This document shows, piece by piece, positions 6,486 to 11,879 of a DNA stretch of 15,748 nt. How positions within the stretch are numbered: position 1 is the stretch's first letter; the number at the start of each line of letters is the position of its first letter. The position numbers and the translations under genes were made by a program. The notes below the pieces were generated by a model. It saw only the letters and a program-made list of their open reading frames with translations. It did not search any database and was not told where the DNA came from. The stretch comes from Arthrobacter sp. Its GTDB lineage: Bacteria; Actinomycetota; Actinomycetes; Actinomycetales; Micrococcaceae. The stretch covers positions 1-15,748 of the forward strand of contig JASLBS010000158.1 in NCBI GenBank assembly GCA_030146405.1, in the 5' to 3' direction.

Positions 6486-6926
6486 CTACGCGGGGTGGTT
6501 GAGTTTCTCGATCACCGGCAGGGCTGCCGCCAGGGTTGCGCGCTCGTCGTCGTCGAGCTGGTCCAGCAGTTCCGCCAGGAGCTCGTTGCGAAGAGTGCTG
6601 GCGGTCCGCCAATCGGACCGGCCCTTGTCCGTCAACGCCACGAGGACCGCCCGCGAATCAGTAGGATCAGGGTGTCTGCGCACGAGACCCGCCTGCTCGA
6701 GTTTGATGATCTGTTCGGTGGCGGAGGGCACCCGGATCCCGAGGTTCGCCGCGATGCGGCTGACACGCAGCGGTTCGTCCGCCGCCATGCTGAGAGTGCT
6801 CATCTGCACCGCGGTGAGCTGACCCTCGCTGTTCATGGAGCGACTGAGGTAAACGGCATGGCGCAACGTGGTGCGGAATGACTGGGCGAGCTCCAGTAGC
6901 TGGGGATTCGTCGTCGGAGGGCACAT
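6486..6926 (-). CDS. MarR family transcriptional regulator
   Basis: This 146-residue winged-helix regulator has a helix-turn-helix at about 53-75 (PLRVSRIAANLGIRVPSATEQ), recognition helix and wing up to about 101 (RHPDPTDSRAVLVALTDKG, with the conserved D-RAV pattern), and flanking dimerisation helices. MarR proteins are small-molecule- or oxidant-responsive dimers that usually repress their own gene and a neighbour. The only cysteine is Cys2, so OhrR-type thiol sensing is not evident. The start at 6926 was chosen because it directly follows a palindromic operator. A longer in-frame start at 7106 would extend back through the operator and the divergent leader ORF. A -10-like TAGGCT lies 8 bases before the ATG inside the palindrome. 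Confidence 0.88.
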   Translation of the reverse strand: MCPPTTNPQLLELAQSFRTTLRHAVYLSRSMNSEGQLTAVQMSTLSMAADEPLRVSRIAANLGIRVPSATEQIIKLEQAGLVRRHPDPTDSRAVLVALTDKGRSDWRTASTLRNELLAELLDQLDDDERATLAAALPVIEKLNHPA

Positions 6927-6927
6927 A

Positions 6928-6942
6928 GTTAGGAAGCCTAAC
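6928..6942. promoter_or_regulatory. MarR-type operator palindrome GTTAGG-AAG-CCTAAC
   Basis: A perfect 6-bp inverted repeat with a 3-base spacer ends 2 bases before the MarR ATG. On the minus strand it contains TAGGCT, and it overlaps TAACAT (6939-6944) on the plus strand, so both divergent promoters would be blocked by a bound regulator. Confidence 0.7.
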
Positions 6943-6945
6943 ATC

Positions 6946-6963
6946 TTGGTGCTGCGGCACCAA
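6946..6963 (+). promoter_or_regulatory. Hairpin or second dyad TTGGTGC-TGCG-GCACCAA
   Basis: A perfect 7-bp inverted repeat with a 4-base loop lies 4 bases from the MarR palindrome. If transcription starts about 7 bases after TAACAT (6939-6944), it covers the transcript 5' end. It may be a second regulator site or a stabilising 5' stem. Confidence 0.4.
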
Positions 6964-7007
6964 AGAACGCCCCCCTGTCCGCGGGGTGAGGCAAGGGAAG
7001 GAGCAGC

Positions 7008-7079
7008 ATGCAGGACGCCATCCTGCTCGCCGTCGATGACCGCGACGTCGTGGGCACCGACGGGCAGAGCACGCGATGA
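7008..7079 (+). CDS. Possible 23-codon leader ORF upstream of the DUF6314 gene
   Basis: An ATG preceded by AAGGAG (6997-7002, 5-base spacing) opens a 23-residue ORF beginning MQDAILLAV whose TGA overlaps the ATG of the DUF6314 gene as ATGA. The DUF6314 gene has no ribosome binding site of its own outside this ORF, so the short ORF would drive coupled translation. The peptide resembles nothing I can name. It could also be the remnant of a longer protein whose end was lost, or simply an upstream initiation site. Confidence 0.45.
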   Translation: MQDAILLAVDDRDVVGTDGQSTR

Positions 7080-7510
7080 CGGCATCAGGGAACTCGTGGG
7101 ACCCATTGGCCTTCCTGACCGGATCCTGGGGAACGGACCGCCGCCTCCTGGACCGCAGCAGCGGTGCCGAGGGATCCTTCGTCGGCACCACGGCCTTCAT
7201 CCCCGACAGCGGCGGACTCCTCTGGGAGGAGCAGGGCACGGTGGTCTGGCCGCACTTCCAGGGCCCGGCGTCGCGCTCCTACCGGGTGACGGCCGAGATG
7301 GCCGGAACCATGACCATCCGGTTCCCGGACCGCAGGGTCCTGTGCACACTCGATCTCCAGGACGGCAGCGCCACGGACGAGCACCTGTGCGCCCCGGACA
7401 CCTATCGCGTAGCTCTCACCATCGTCACGCCCACCAGGGTGGAGTACTCCTGGGACGTCACGGGACCCGCGAAGGACTTCCTCCTGACCACCGTCCTGAC
7501 GCGGCGGTAG
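7076..7510 (+). CDS. DUF6314 family protein
   Basis: The 144-residue soluble protein matches the actinobacterial DUF6314 family. It has DPLAFLTGSWGTDRRLLDRSSG near the start, an acidic/aromatic core with LLWEEQGTVVWPHFQGPASRSYR at about 48-70, FPDRRVLCTLDL at 83-94, EHLCAPDTYRV at about 101-112 and WDVTGPAKDFLLTTVLTRR at the end. The alternating strand pattern suggests a lipocalin-like beta-barrel that binds a small hydrophobic ligand. No function is established. The gene sits opposite a MarR regulator with a shared palindrome, so it is probably the regulator's target. It starts within a 4-base overlap with the leader ORF and converges on the acyltransferase gene with a 28-base gap. Confidence 0.8.
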   Translation: MTASGNSWDPLAFLTGSWGTDRRLLDRSSGAEGSFVGTTAFIPDSGGLLWEEQGTVVWPHFQGPASRSYRVTAEMAGTMTIRFPDRRVLCTLDLQDGSATDEHLCAPDTYRVALTIVTPTRVEYSWDVTGPAKDFLLTTVLTRR

Positions 7511-7538
7511 GCCCGGTCGGTTCGAATCGCGACGCCGC

Positions 7539-8531
7539 TCAGGTCCGCGTGCGTCGCGAGCGGGGCGCGCGGTCGTTCGGGCGCTGCTTGAGTGCCGGTA
7601 GCTCGAAGAGCAGATTGATGGAGGCGTGTTCTCTCCGCCAGTACAACCAGGCGAGACCCAGGGGGCAGCCGATCCCCACCACGAGGAGCACGGGGAACAC
7701 GAACCATGCCCTGATCAGGCCCACCGTATCGAGCAGGGCGAGGGTGATCATGATGGGTCCGAGATGCGTCACGTAGAACACGATCGAGTACCGCCCCACG
7801 AACTCGAGTGCCGCGGTGACGCGGTTGCTGCCGAACCGGGGAAACGCCCAGCACGCCACCGCCAGTCCGCCCAGCACTCCCCACGAGTACTCCGCGCGGT
7901 ACAGCACGTCCTGCTCCATCACGTTCAGGATGCCGACTGCGATCGCCGTGACGGCCCCGCCCGCGATGACCCAGGGCTTCGCCAGGGCCCTCTCGAAGCG
8001 CTCCGGATGCTGGGCGCACCACGCGCCGAAGAAGAAGAACACCGCGAGGAAAGCCAGGGTCTCCGGGCGGCTTCCGAGGGGAAGGACGAAAGCGACCACC
8101 AGCCCCACCCCTACCAGGACGAGTGGGGGGACGCGCCGCAGGGGGTAGGCCACGGCGTAGAAGACGAGGATGAACCAGAGGTACCAGAGGTAGGTGGGCG
8201 AGAGGTAGAGGATCTCCGCCACGGAGGCCGGTCCGAGTTCGCCGCTCGCACCGAGGATGATCAGCGACCACAGGAGATAGGGCCAGGCCACCATGGACAC
8301 CTTGCCGGCGAAGTACTCCGGCCCCGGTTTCGCCACCGACTGCGGAAGGAGTATTCCGGAGAGGAACATCAACACGGGCATGCGGAACGGTTCGAGGAAG
8401 AGGTTGAACTGGTCGATCCCGGGTAGAGGACCGATGGCGACCCGGAGGGCTTCCCCCGCGTGCAGCACGACGACGAGGATGATGGCGACGCCGCGCAGGC
8501 TGTCCAGCCAACCGATACGCGTGCTGCTCAT
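7539..8531 (-). CDS. Acyltransferase 3 family membrane protein (OafA-like)
   Basis: This encodes a 330-residue polytopic membrane protein of the acyltransferase-3 family, which transfers acetyl or other acyl groups to sugars of cell-envelope polymers, glycolipids or secondary metabolites. The N-terminus IGWLDSLRGVAIILVVVLHA carries the conserved arginine and the likely catalytic His24. FRMPVLMFLSGIL at about 49-61 is the second family motif. About ten hydrophobic segments follow, including LVFYAVAYPLR and FFFFGAWCA, and a strongly basic cytosolic tail (RPNDRAPRSRRTRT) ends the protein. There is no C-terminal SGNH domain. The start MSSTRIG fits the family. GGGAGG lies 14 bases upstream, rather far, so the start is not certain. 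TACAGT at 8567-8572 (minus) is a possible -10. The acceptor is unknown. Confidence 0.85.
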   Translation of the reverse strand: MSSTRIGWLDSLRGVAIILVVVLHAGEALRVAIGPLPGIDQFNLFLEPFRMPVLMFLSGILLPQSVAKPGPEYFAGKVSMVAWPYLLWSLIILGASGELGPASVAEILYLSPTYLWYLWFILVFYAVAYPLRRVPPLVLVGVGLVVAFVLPLGSRPETLAFLAVFFFFGAWCAQHPERFERALAKPWVIAGGAVTAIAVGILNVMEQDVLYRAEYSWGVLGGLAVACWAFPRFGSNRVTAALEFVGRYSIVFYVTHLGPIMITLALLDTVGLIRAWFVFPVLLVVGIGCPLGLAWLYWRREHASINLLFELPALKQRPNDRAPRSRRTRT

Positions 8532-8664
8532 GGTGCTGATCGCTGCCTCCCGTTCGTTGCCTTTCAACTGTAGACAGGCGTGCGGGGAGTCCCGGCATCC
8601 GGCGGCGCCCACTCGGGGTGGGTGGACAGACCGCTTGGGTCATGCTCGAGCAGCGACCGTCATG

Positions 8665-8684
8665 CCCTGATCCTCGTATCAGGG
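8665..8684. promoter_or_regulatory. Perfect 20-bp dyad upstream of the 71-residue membrane protein gene
   Basis: CCCTGAT-CCTCGT-ATCAGGG is a perfect 7-6-7 inverted repeat. Its right arm covers the expected -35 position for the -10 at 8698-8703. That placement suits a repressor or MerR-type activator site, but no regulator gene adjoins it. Confidence 0.5.
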
Positions 8685-8697
8685 AAGCTCTTACCTT

Positions 8698-8703
8698 TAG
8701 GCT
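8698..8703 (+). promoter_or_regulatory. -10 element TAGGCT, leaderless start of the 71-residue membrane protein
   Basis: TAGGCT is followed by 6 bases (CGGTGG) and then the ATG at 8710. No Shine-Dalgarno sequence is present. Confidence 0.5.
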
Positions 8704-8709
8704 CGGTGG

Positions 8710-8925
8710 ATGAGCACCAGAGGGCAGATGCAGTGGCGAAGCGTGCTGTCCGTCGTGGGCGCCTTCATGATCGTGGTGTGCATCGCGGCGCGGTGGACCG
8801 GCATAGGGGTCGGAGTCGACGGCGGCATGCCCTCTCCCTTGCTTGCAGCCCTGTTCATCATCGGGGCGACGTTGCTGCTGATCGTCCTCGTCGATCGCCT
8901 GATCGCCGTGATCAGAGGGCGCTGA
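8710..8925 (+). CDS. Small two-helix membrane protein, unknown function
   Basis: This encodes a 71-residue protein with hydrophobic segments at about 11-29 and 43-66, a Gly-rich connecting loop (TGIGVGVDGGMPSP) and a short basic end (IRGR). I do not recognise a family. The evidence that it is real is the actinobacterial codon pattern, the membrane-protein composition, a leaderless -10 at the right spacing and an operator-like dyad upstream. It stands alone, divergent from the acyltransferase gene, and is followed by a region with no clear gene. Confidence 0.6.
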   Translation: MSTRGQMQWRSVLSVVGAFMIVVCIAARWTGIGVGVDGGMPSPLLAALFIIGATLLLIVLVDRLIAVIRGR

Positions 8926-9259
8926 AGCCCTGACTACTGGTTCCCTACTCAACTTTGGGCGCAAACACGCGTTTCCGCTCAATTCTCCACAAGTGCCTCA
9001 TACCCTGAAGGAGGCGGCCCTTACATCGTGGTAGCGGGCGCCAGTCTCACAGTCCCCTTCCCATGATTGGTCTTCCCCATGAAGGAATTCACTGATTTCG
9101 TTCGAATGAGTCTTGCATCGCCGGATCGCAATGAACCAGAACACAACACTGCCCTGCTCCTGTTGCTCGCGATCCCACGGGCAACCACTGAAGATGGTTG
9201 GCAGAACCGATACTGACCATCCACGAGTGCGGCGTCTTCCCCCGGCCGCGTCCCAGGCG
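8926..9259. other. Gene-poor stretch of low GC
   Basis: I see no convincing gene, RNA or repeat here. Base counts by eye for three 60-base lines (8941-9120) give 31, 38 and 27 G+C, about 53 percent on average, well below the flanking genes. Short ORFs on both strands lack ribosome binding sites, leaderless promoters or family resemblance. It may be decayed coding sequence or a foreign insertion remnant. Confidence 0.5.
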
Positions 9260-9265
9260 TACGAT
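9260..9265 (+). promoter_or_regulatory. -10 element TACGAT, leaderless start of a 44-residue ORF
   Basis: TACGAT is followed by 7 bases and then the ATG at 9273. This spacing is the main reason for choosing that start over the longer in-frame one at 9198. Confidence 0.45.
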
Positions 9266-9272
9266 CCGCTCC

Positions 9273-9407
9273 ATGGGGAGATCACTGAGGCGCATCCGCC
9301 GAGCGTGGCGGAAGACGACGAGTACGCAGCGCCTCACGTACTTCGGGGTCGCACTACTCACCGTGGGTACCCTCGTGGTTGCCGTTGTGGCTCTCCAGTT
9401 CCTCTGA
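9273..9407 (+). CDS. Possible 44-residue single-helix membrane protein
   Basis: The ORF encodes a very basic N-terminus (MGRSLRRIRRAWRKTTSTQR, nine Arg or Lys in 20 residues) followed by one hydrophobic helix at about 22-43 that runs to the C-terminus. The topology would be N-in with the tail in or across the membrane. No family is recognised. Support comes from the leaderless -10 at 9260 and from a composition unlikely to arise by chance. An in-frame ATG at 9198 would add 25 residues without membrane or motif character. Confidence is limited by length. Confidence 0.45.
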   Translation: MGRSLRRIRRAWRKTTSTQRLTYFGVALLTVGTLVVAVVALQFL

Positions 9408-9583
9408 GACGCCAGGCAAGGGCACCATCGACCGTACGAGACTGCCTGACGCCCGTACGACGCCGAGAATGAGCGCACCTCAGCCACGTCTCTGCCCGAA
9501 TTCGGGCCTGGAACCAAGCGGGCCCGACCAGGTCTAATGCTTCGTCAGAGCCATTGATGGAGTCATCCCTCGGGATTCAACAC
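9408..9583. other. Intergenic region with a 14-bp palindrome and a spaced repeat
   Basis: No gene is seen. GCCCGAATTCGGGC (9494-9507) is a perfect 14-bp palindrome. CCGTACGA occurs at 9432-9439 and again at 9453-9460, exactly 21 bp apart. Either may be regulatory, but no promoter is clearly linked to them. Confidence 0.4.
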
Positions 9584-9629
9584 GAAAGGCCGGTACCTCC
9601 CCTAGTTCTAGCGGAAGTACCGGCCTTTC
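9584..9629 (-). terminator. Hairpin terminator after tRNA-Tyr
   Basis: A 13-bp perfect stem GAAAGGCCGGTAC / GTACCGGCCTTTC (arms 9584-9596 and 9617-9629) encloses a 20-base loop. It begins 8 bases after the tRNA 3' end on the minus strand, and the transcript continues TTTCGTGTTG. A second, smaller pairing inside the loop (TCC/GGA) can extend the stem. Confidence 0.75.
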
Positions 9630-9636
9630 CTTGCTG

Positions 9637-9718
9637 TGGCAGATGAGGGATTCGAACCCCCGTAGGCGTTGCCAGCTGATTTACAGTCAGCCCCCTTTGG
9701 CCGCTCGGGTAATCTGCC
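9637..9718 (-). tRNA. tRNA-Tyr (anticodon GUA)
   Basis: An 82-base class II tRNA. The acceptor stem GGCAGAT pairs with ATCTGCC, the anticodon arm is CTGA-CTGTAAA-TCAG with GTA at 9682-9684, a long variable arm follows as expected for tyrosine tRNA, and the T arm carries GGTTCGAATCC. The discriminator base is A and the CCA end is not encoded. It reads the UAU and UAC codons. A hairpin terminator follows immediately, and two hairpins precede it on the same strand. Confidence 0.95.
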
Positions 9719-9722
9719 GAAC

Positions 9723-9758
9723 GTCTTCATAGGAAGACCGCCCGCAGCAAGCGCGGGC
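9723..9758 (-). other. Two tandem hairpins directly upstream of tRNA-Tyr
   Basis: GTCTTC-ATAG-GAAGAC (9723-9738) and GCCCGC-AGCAAGC-GCGGGC (9740-9758) are adjacent perfect 6-bp stems. The one farther from the tRNA may terminate the exported-protein gene at 9806. The nearer one would lie in the tRNA leader or promoter region. Confidence 0.5.
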
Positions 9759-9805
9759 AAGACAACTTTACAGACAAACCGCGTCAGTGACGAATCGGCG
9801 GGGCG

Positions 9806-10138
9806 CTACAGGCCAGCAGCCACCCTGCGCTGGATCTGCGCGTAGAACACGTCCGCCTGCTCGGGTGCCACCATTCGGAGCAGGACCGCCTGATCGAGAT
9901 CCGCGCGCACCCCTGCCAGACGTTCCCTGGCAGCCGTTGCGGCAGGCGTCGCCCCTGCTCCCCCACTCCCGACCGATCCGAGGAGAGCCCCCCGCCCCGC
10001 GCTGAAGGCCGGGGTCGACGACACCGCCGACGCAGGTGCAGCCGCGACCCCGGTGAGGGATGCAGCCGCTGCCGCAGCGAGGAACGATCCGGCCAGAGCC
10101 GTCCGGATCCGGTAGCGCCGGCGGTGTGGGTCTTGCAT
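9806..10138 (-). CDS. Small exported protein of unknown function
   Basis: This encodes a 110-residue protein with a clear Sec-type signal peptide: a basic n-region (HRRRYRIR), an Ala/Leu-rich h-region at about 14-34 and a PASA-V cleavage site after residue 38. The mature part of about 72 residues has an Ala/Gly/Ser linker followed by an amphipathic helical segment (about 70-108, with RERLAGVRADLDQAVL and FYAQIQRRV). There is no lipobox cysteine, so it should be free or weakly attached outside the membrane. GAGGAG lies 7 bases before the ATG, supporting the start. I do not recognise a family. It is divergent from the yajQ-like gene and upstream of tRNA-Tyr on the same strand. Confidence 0.7.
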   Translation of the reverse strand: MQDPHRRRYRIRTALAGSFLAAAAAASLTGVAAAPASAVSSTPAFSAGRGALLGSVGSGGAGATPAATAARERLAGVRADLDQAVLLRMVAPEQADVFYAQIQRRVAAGL

Positions 10139-10303
10139 CGTGCGTCTCCTCGGTCAGGCCTTCTACGGTTCCTTCACCCTGGCAGCCTGCCGTGGGGAAC
10201 TGCCGTGCGCCCCCTGTCCGCCTCCTGTGAACCTCCACCAGCGGGCAGCAGGCGTTCCGGATACTCTGGTAGGCGAGAAACCCAACCACCCCGAGGAGGC
10301 ACC

Positions 10304-10792
10304 ATGGCGAGCGAATCCACGTTCGACGTCGTAAGCAAAGTGGACAAGCAGGAGGTGGCCAATGCGCTGAACCAGGCGCAGAAGGAGATCGTCCAGCGGT
10401 ACGACTTCAAGGGGGTAGGCGCCGAGGTGGACTTCAGCGGCGAGAAGATCCTCATGAAGGCGAACTCCGAGGAGCGCGTCCTGGCAGTCCTGGATGTCCT
10501 GCAGTCCAAGATGATCAAGCGCGGTATCTCCCTCAAGTCCCTCGACACCGGCGAGCCCTTCCCCTCGGGCAAGGAGTTCCGCCTCGAGACCTCCATCAAG
10601 GAGGGCATCGCCCAGGACATCGCCAAGAAGATCAACAAGCTCATCCGCGACGAGGGCCCCAAGGGCGTGAAGTCGCAGATCCAGGGCGACGAACTCCGCG
10701 TCAGTTCCAAGTCCCGTGACGATCTGCAGGCCACCATGGCACTGCTCAAGAACTTCGACGAGGCAGACCTGCAGTTCGTGAACATGCGCTGA
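10304..10792 (+). CDS. YajQ-family nucleotide-binding protein
   Basis: The 162-residue protein is full length for the YajQ family (two ferredoxin-like domains). It opens MASESTFDVVSKVDKQEVANAL, has IVQRYDFKG at about 29-37, SLDTGEPFPSGKEFR near 79-93 and ends LQFVNMR, all standard family segments. Members have been reported to bind cyclic di-GMP in some proteobacteria and to bind nucleic acid or nucleotides elsewhere. In actinobacteria the role is not settled. GAGGAGG lies 4 bases before the ATG. A TACTCT (10262-10267) is a possible -10. A perfect hairpin follows the stop. Confidence 0.93.
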   Translation: MASESTFDVVSKVDKQEVANALNQAQKEIVQRYDFKGVGAEVDFSGEKILMKANSEERVLAVLDVLQSKMIKRGISLKSLDTGEPFPSGKEFRLETSIKEGIAQDIAKKINKLIRDEGPKGVKSQIQGDELRVSSKSRDDLQATMALLKNFDEADLQFVNMR

Positions 10793-10820
10793 GCAGTTCC
10801 GGTCAACACCCCTGACGGAC

Positions 10821-10855
10821 GACGGCGGCCCCACCGAAAAGGTGGGGCCGCCGTC
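10821..10855. terminator. Bidirectional hairpin terminator between yajQ-like gene and htpX
   Basis: A 15-bp perfect stem (10821-10835 with 10841-10855) has a GAAAA loop and sits between the YajQ-family stop at 10792 and the htpX stop at 10877. It has no U tract. Confidence 0.85.
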
Positions 10856-10876
10856 ATTCGTCCACGTGGCTCGGAC

Positions 10877-11752
10877 TCAGCTGAGCGGCCTGCCGGCCAT
10901 ACCCTCGAGCCGGGCGATGCGCTGGTTCATGGGCGGGTGGCTCGCGAAGAGCCGGTGCATCCCACCACCCTTGAACGGGTTGGCGATCATCAGGTGCGAG
11001 GTGTTCACGAGGCGCTGGTCCTGCGGGAGCGGGGCGCGCTGGGTGCCGGTCTCGAGCTTCCGCAGGGCGGAGGCGAGCGCCAGCGGGTCATCGGTGAGGA
11101 TCGCACCGTCCTCGTCGGCGTCGAACTCGCGGGTGCGGCCGATCGCCGTCTGCACGAGCCCTGCCGCCAACGGCGCCAGGAAGGCCATGAGCAGTGCCGC
11201 GATCGGGTTACCACCCTGCCGGTTACCGCCCATCATGCCGGTGAAGGCGAACATCTGCGCCACGGAGGTGATGACGCCCGCCACCGCGGCGGCGATGGAA
11301 CCGGTGAGGATGTCGCGGTTGTACACGTGCATGAGCTCGTGCCCGAGGACGCCGCGCAACTCGCGCTCATTGAGCAGCTGCAGGATGCCCTGCGTACAGC
11401 ACACGGCGGAGTTCTGCGGATTGCGCCCCGTGGCAAAGGCGTTCGGGGCCATGGTGGGTGAGACGTAGAGCCTGGGCATGGGCTTGTTGGCCCGCGTGCT
11501 CAGCTCGCGGACTATCCGGTACATGGCGGGTGCCTGCTGCTCGGTGACCTCGACGGCCTGCATGCTGCGGATGGCGATCTTGTCGCTGTTCCAGTAGCTG
11601 TAGGCGATGGATCCGACCCCGAACAGGGCGAAGATCCAGATGAAGGACGAGCTGCCGGTGGCCCCGGCGACGATCGCCCCGAAGACCAGGAAGAGACCCA
11701 TGAGGGCGCCGAACAACAACGCCGTCTTGGCACCGTTGAAATGGTTGTGCAC
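10877..11752 (-). CDS. htpX: Membrane-bound zinc metalloprotease HtpX (M48)
   Basis: This 291-residue protein is full length for HtpX, an inner-membrane protease that degrades damaged membrane proteins. Two N-terminal helices (about 10-30 and 35-53) precede the catalytic domain. The zinc motif HELMH is at 138-142, and the third ligand is Glu209 in TREFDADEDGA, the actinobacterial form of SREFxAD. Two further hydrophobic segments lie at about 150-172 and 183-204, between the motif and the third ligand. The C-terminal FASHPPMNQRIARL is also typical. Translation starts at GTG. AAGGAG lies 11 bases upstream, slightly far, but no closer in-frame start exists. A 12-bp palindrome upstream overlaps a possible -10. 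It lies downstream of the MFS gene on the same strand, across a 127-base gap. Confidence 0.93.
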   Translation of the reverse strand: MHNHFNGAKTALLFGALMGLFLVFGAIVAGATGSSSFIWIFALFGVGSIAYSYWNSDKIAIRSMQAVEVTEQQAPAMYRIVRELSTRANKPMPRLYVSPTMAPNAFATGRNPQNSAVCCTQGILQLLNERELRGVLGHELMHVYNRDILTGSIAAAVAGVITSVAQMFAFTGMMGGNRQGGNPIAALLMAFLAPLAAGLVQTAIGRTREFDADEDGAILTDDPLALASALRKLETGTQRAPLPQDQRLVNTSHLMIANPFKGGGMHRLFASHPPMNQRIARLEGMAGRPLS

Positions 11753-11838
11753 TGTGGTTGCAACTCCTTGCGATGAAGACGGCCGGGCTCCACCCCGACC
11801 ACTCGGTACAACGCGGGGGCAGGGCGGCCTGTTCCTTT

Positions 11839-11850
11839 CATCGTACGATG
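11839..11850. promoter_or_regulatory. 12-bp palindrome CATCGTACGATG in the htpX upstream region
   Basis: This perfect palindrome contains TACGAT on the minus strand (11840-11845), a TANNNT -10 that would start the htpX transcript near 11833 with a leader of about 80 bases. A protein bound here would cover the promoter. The regulator is unknown. Confidence 0.45.
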
Positions 11851-11879
11851 CCCCTTGCTGCGCCGCTCGGCAGCAGGCG

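Noticed and set aside
7402..8982. 526-codon minus-strand ORF
   Set aside because: It runs in another frame through the acyltransferase-3 gene, which has a proper membrane-protein sequence and motifs; the long frame is an effect of high GC.
11856..11875. TGCTGC/GCAGCA hairpin after the EntS-like gene
   Set aside because: A 6-bp stem with an 8-base loop in GC-rich DNA is too weak to call a terminator.
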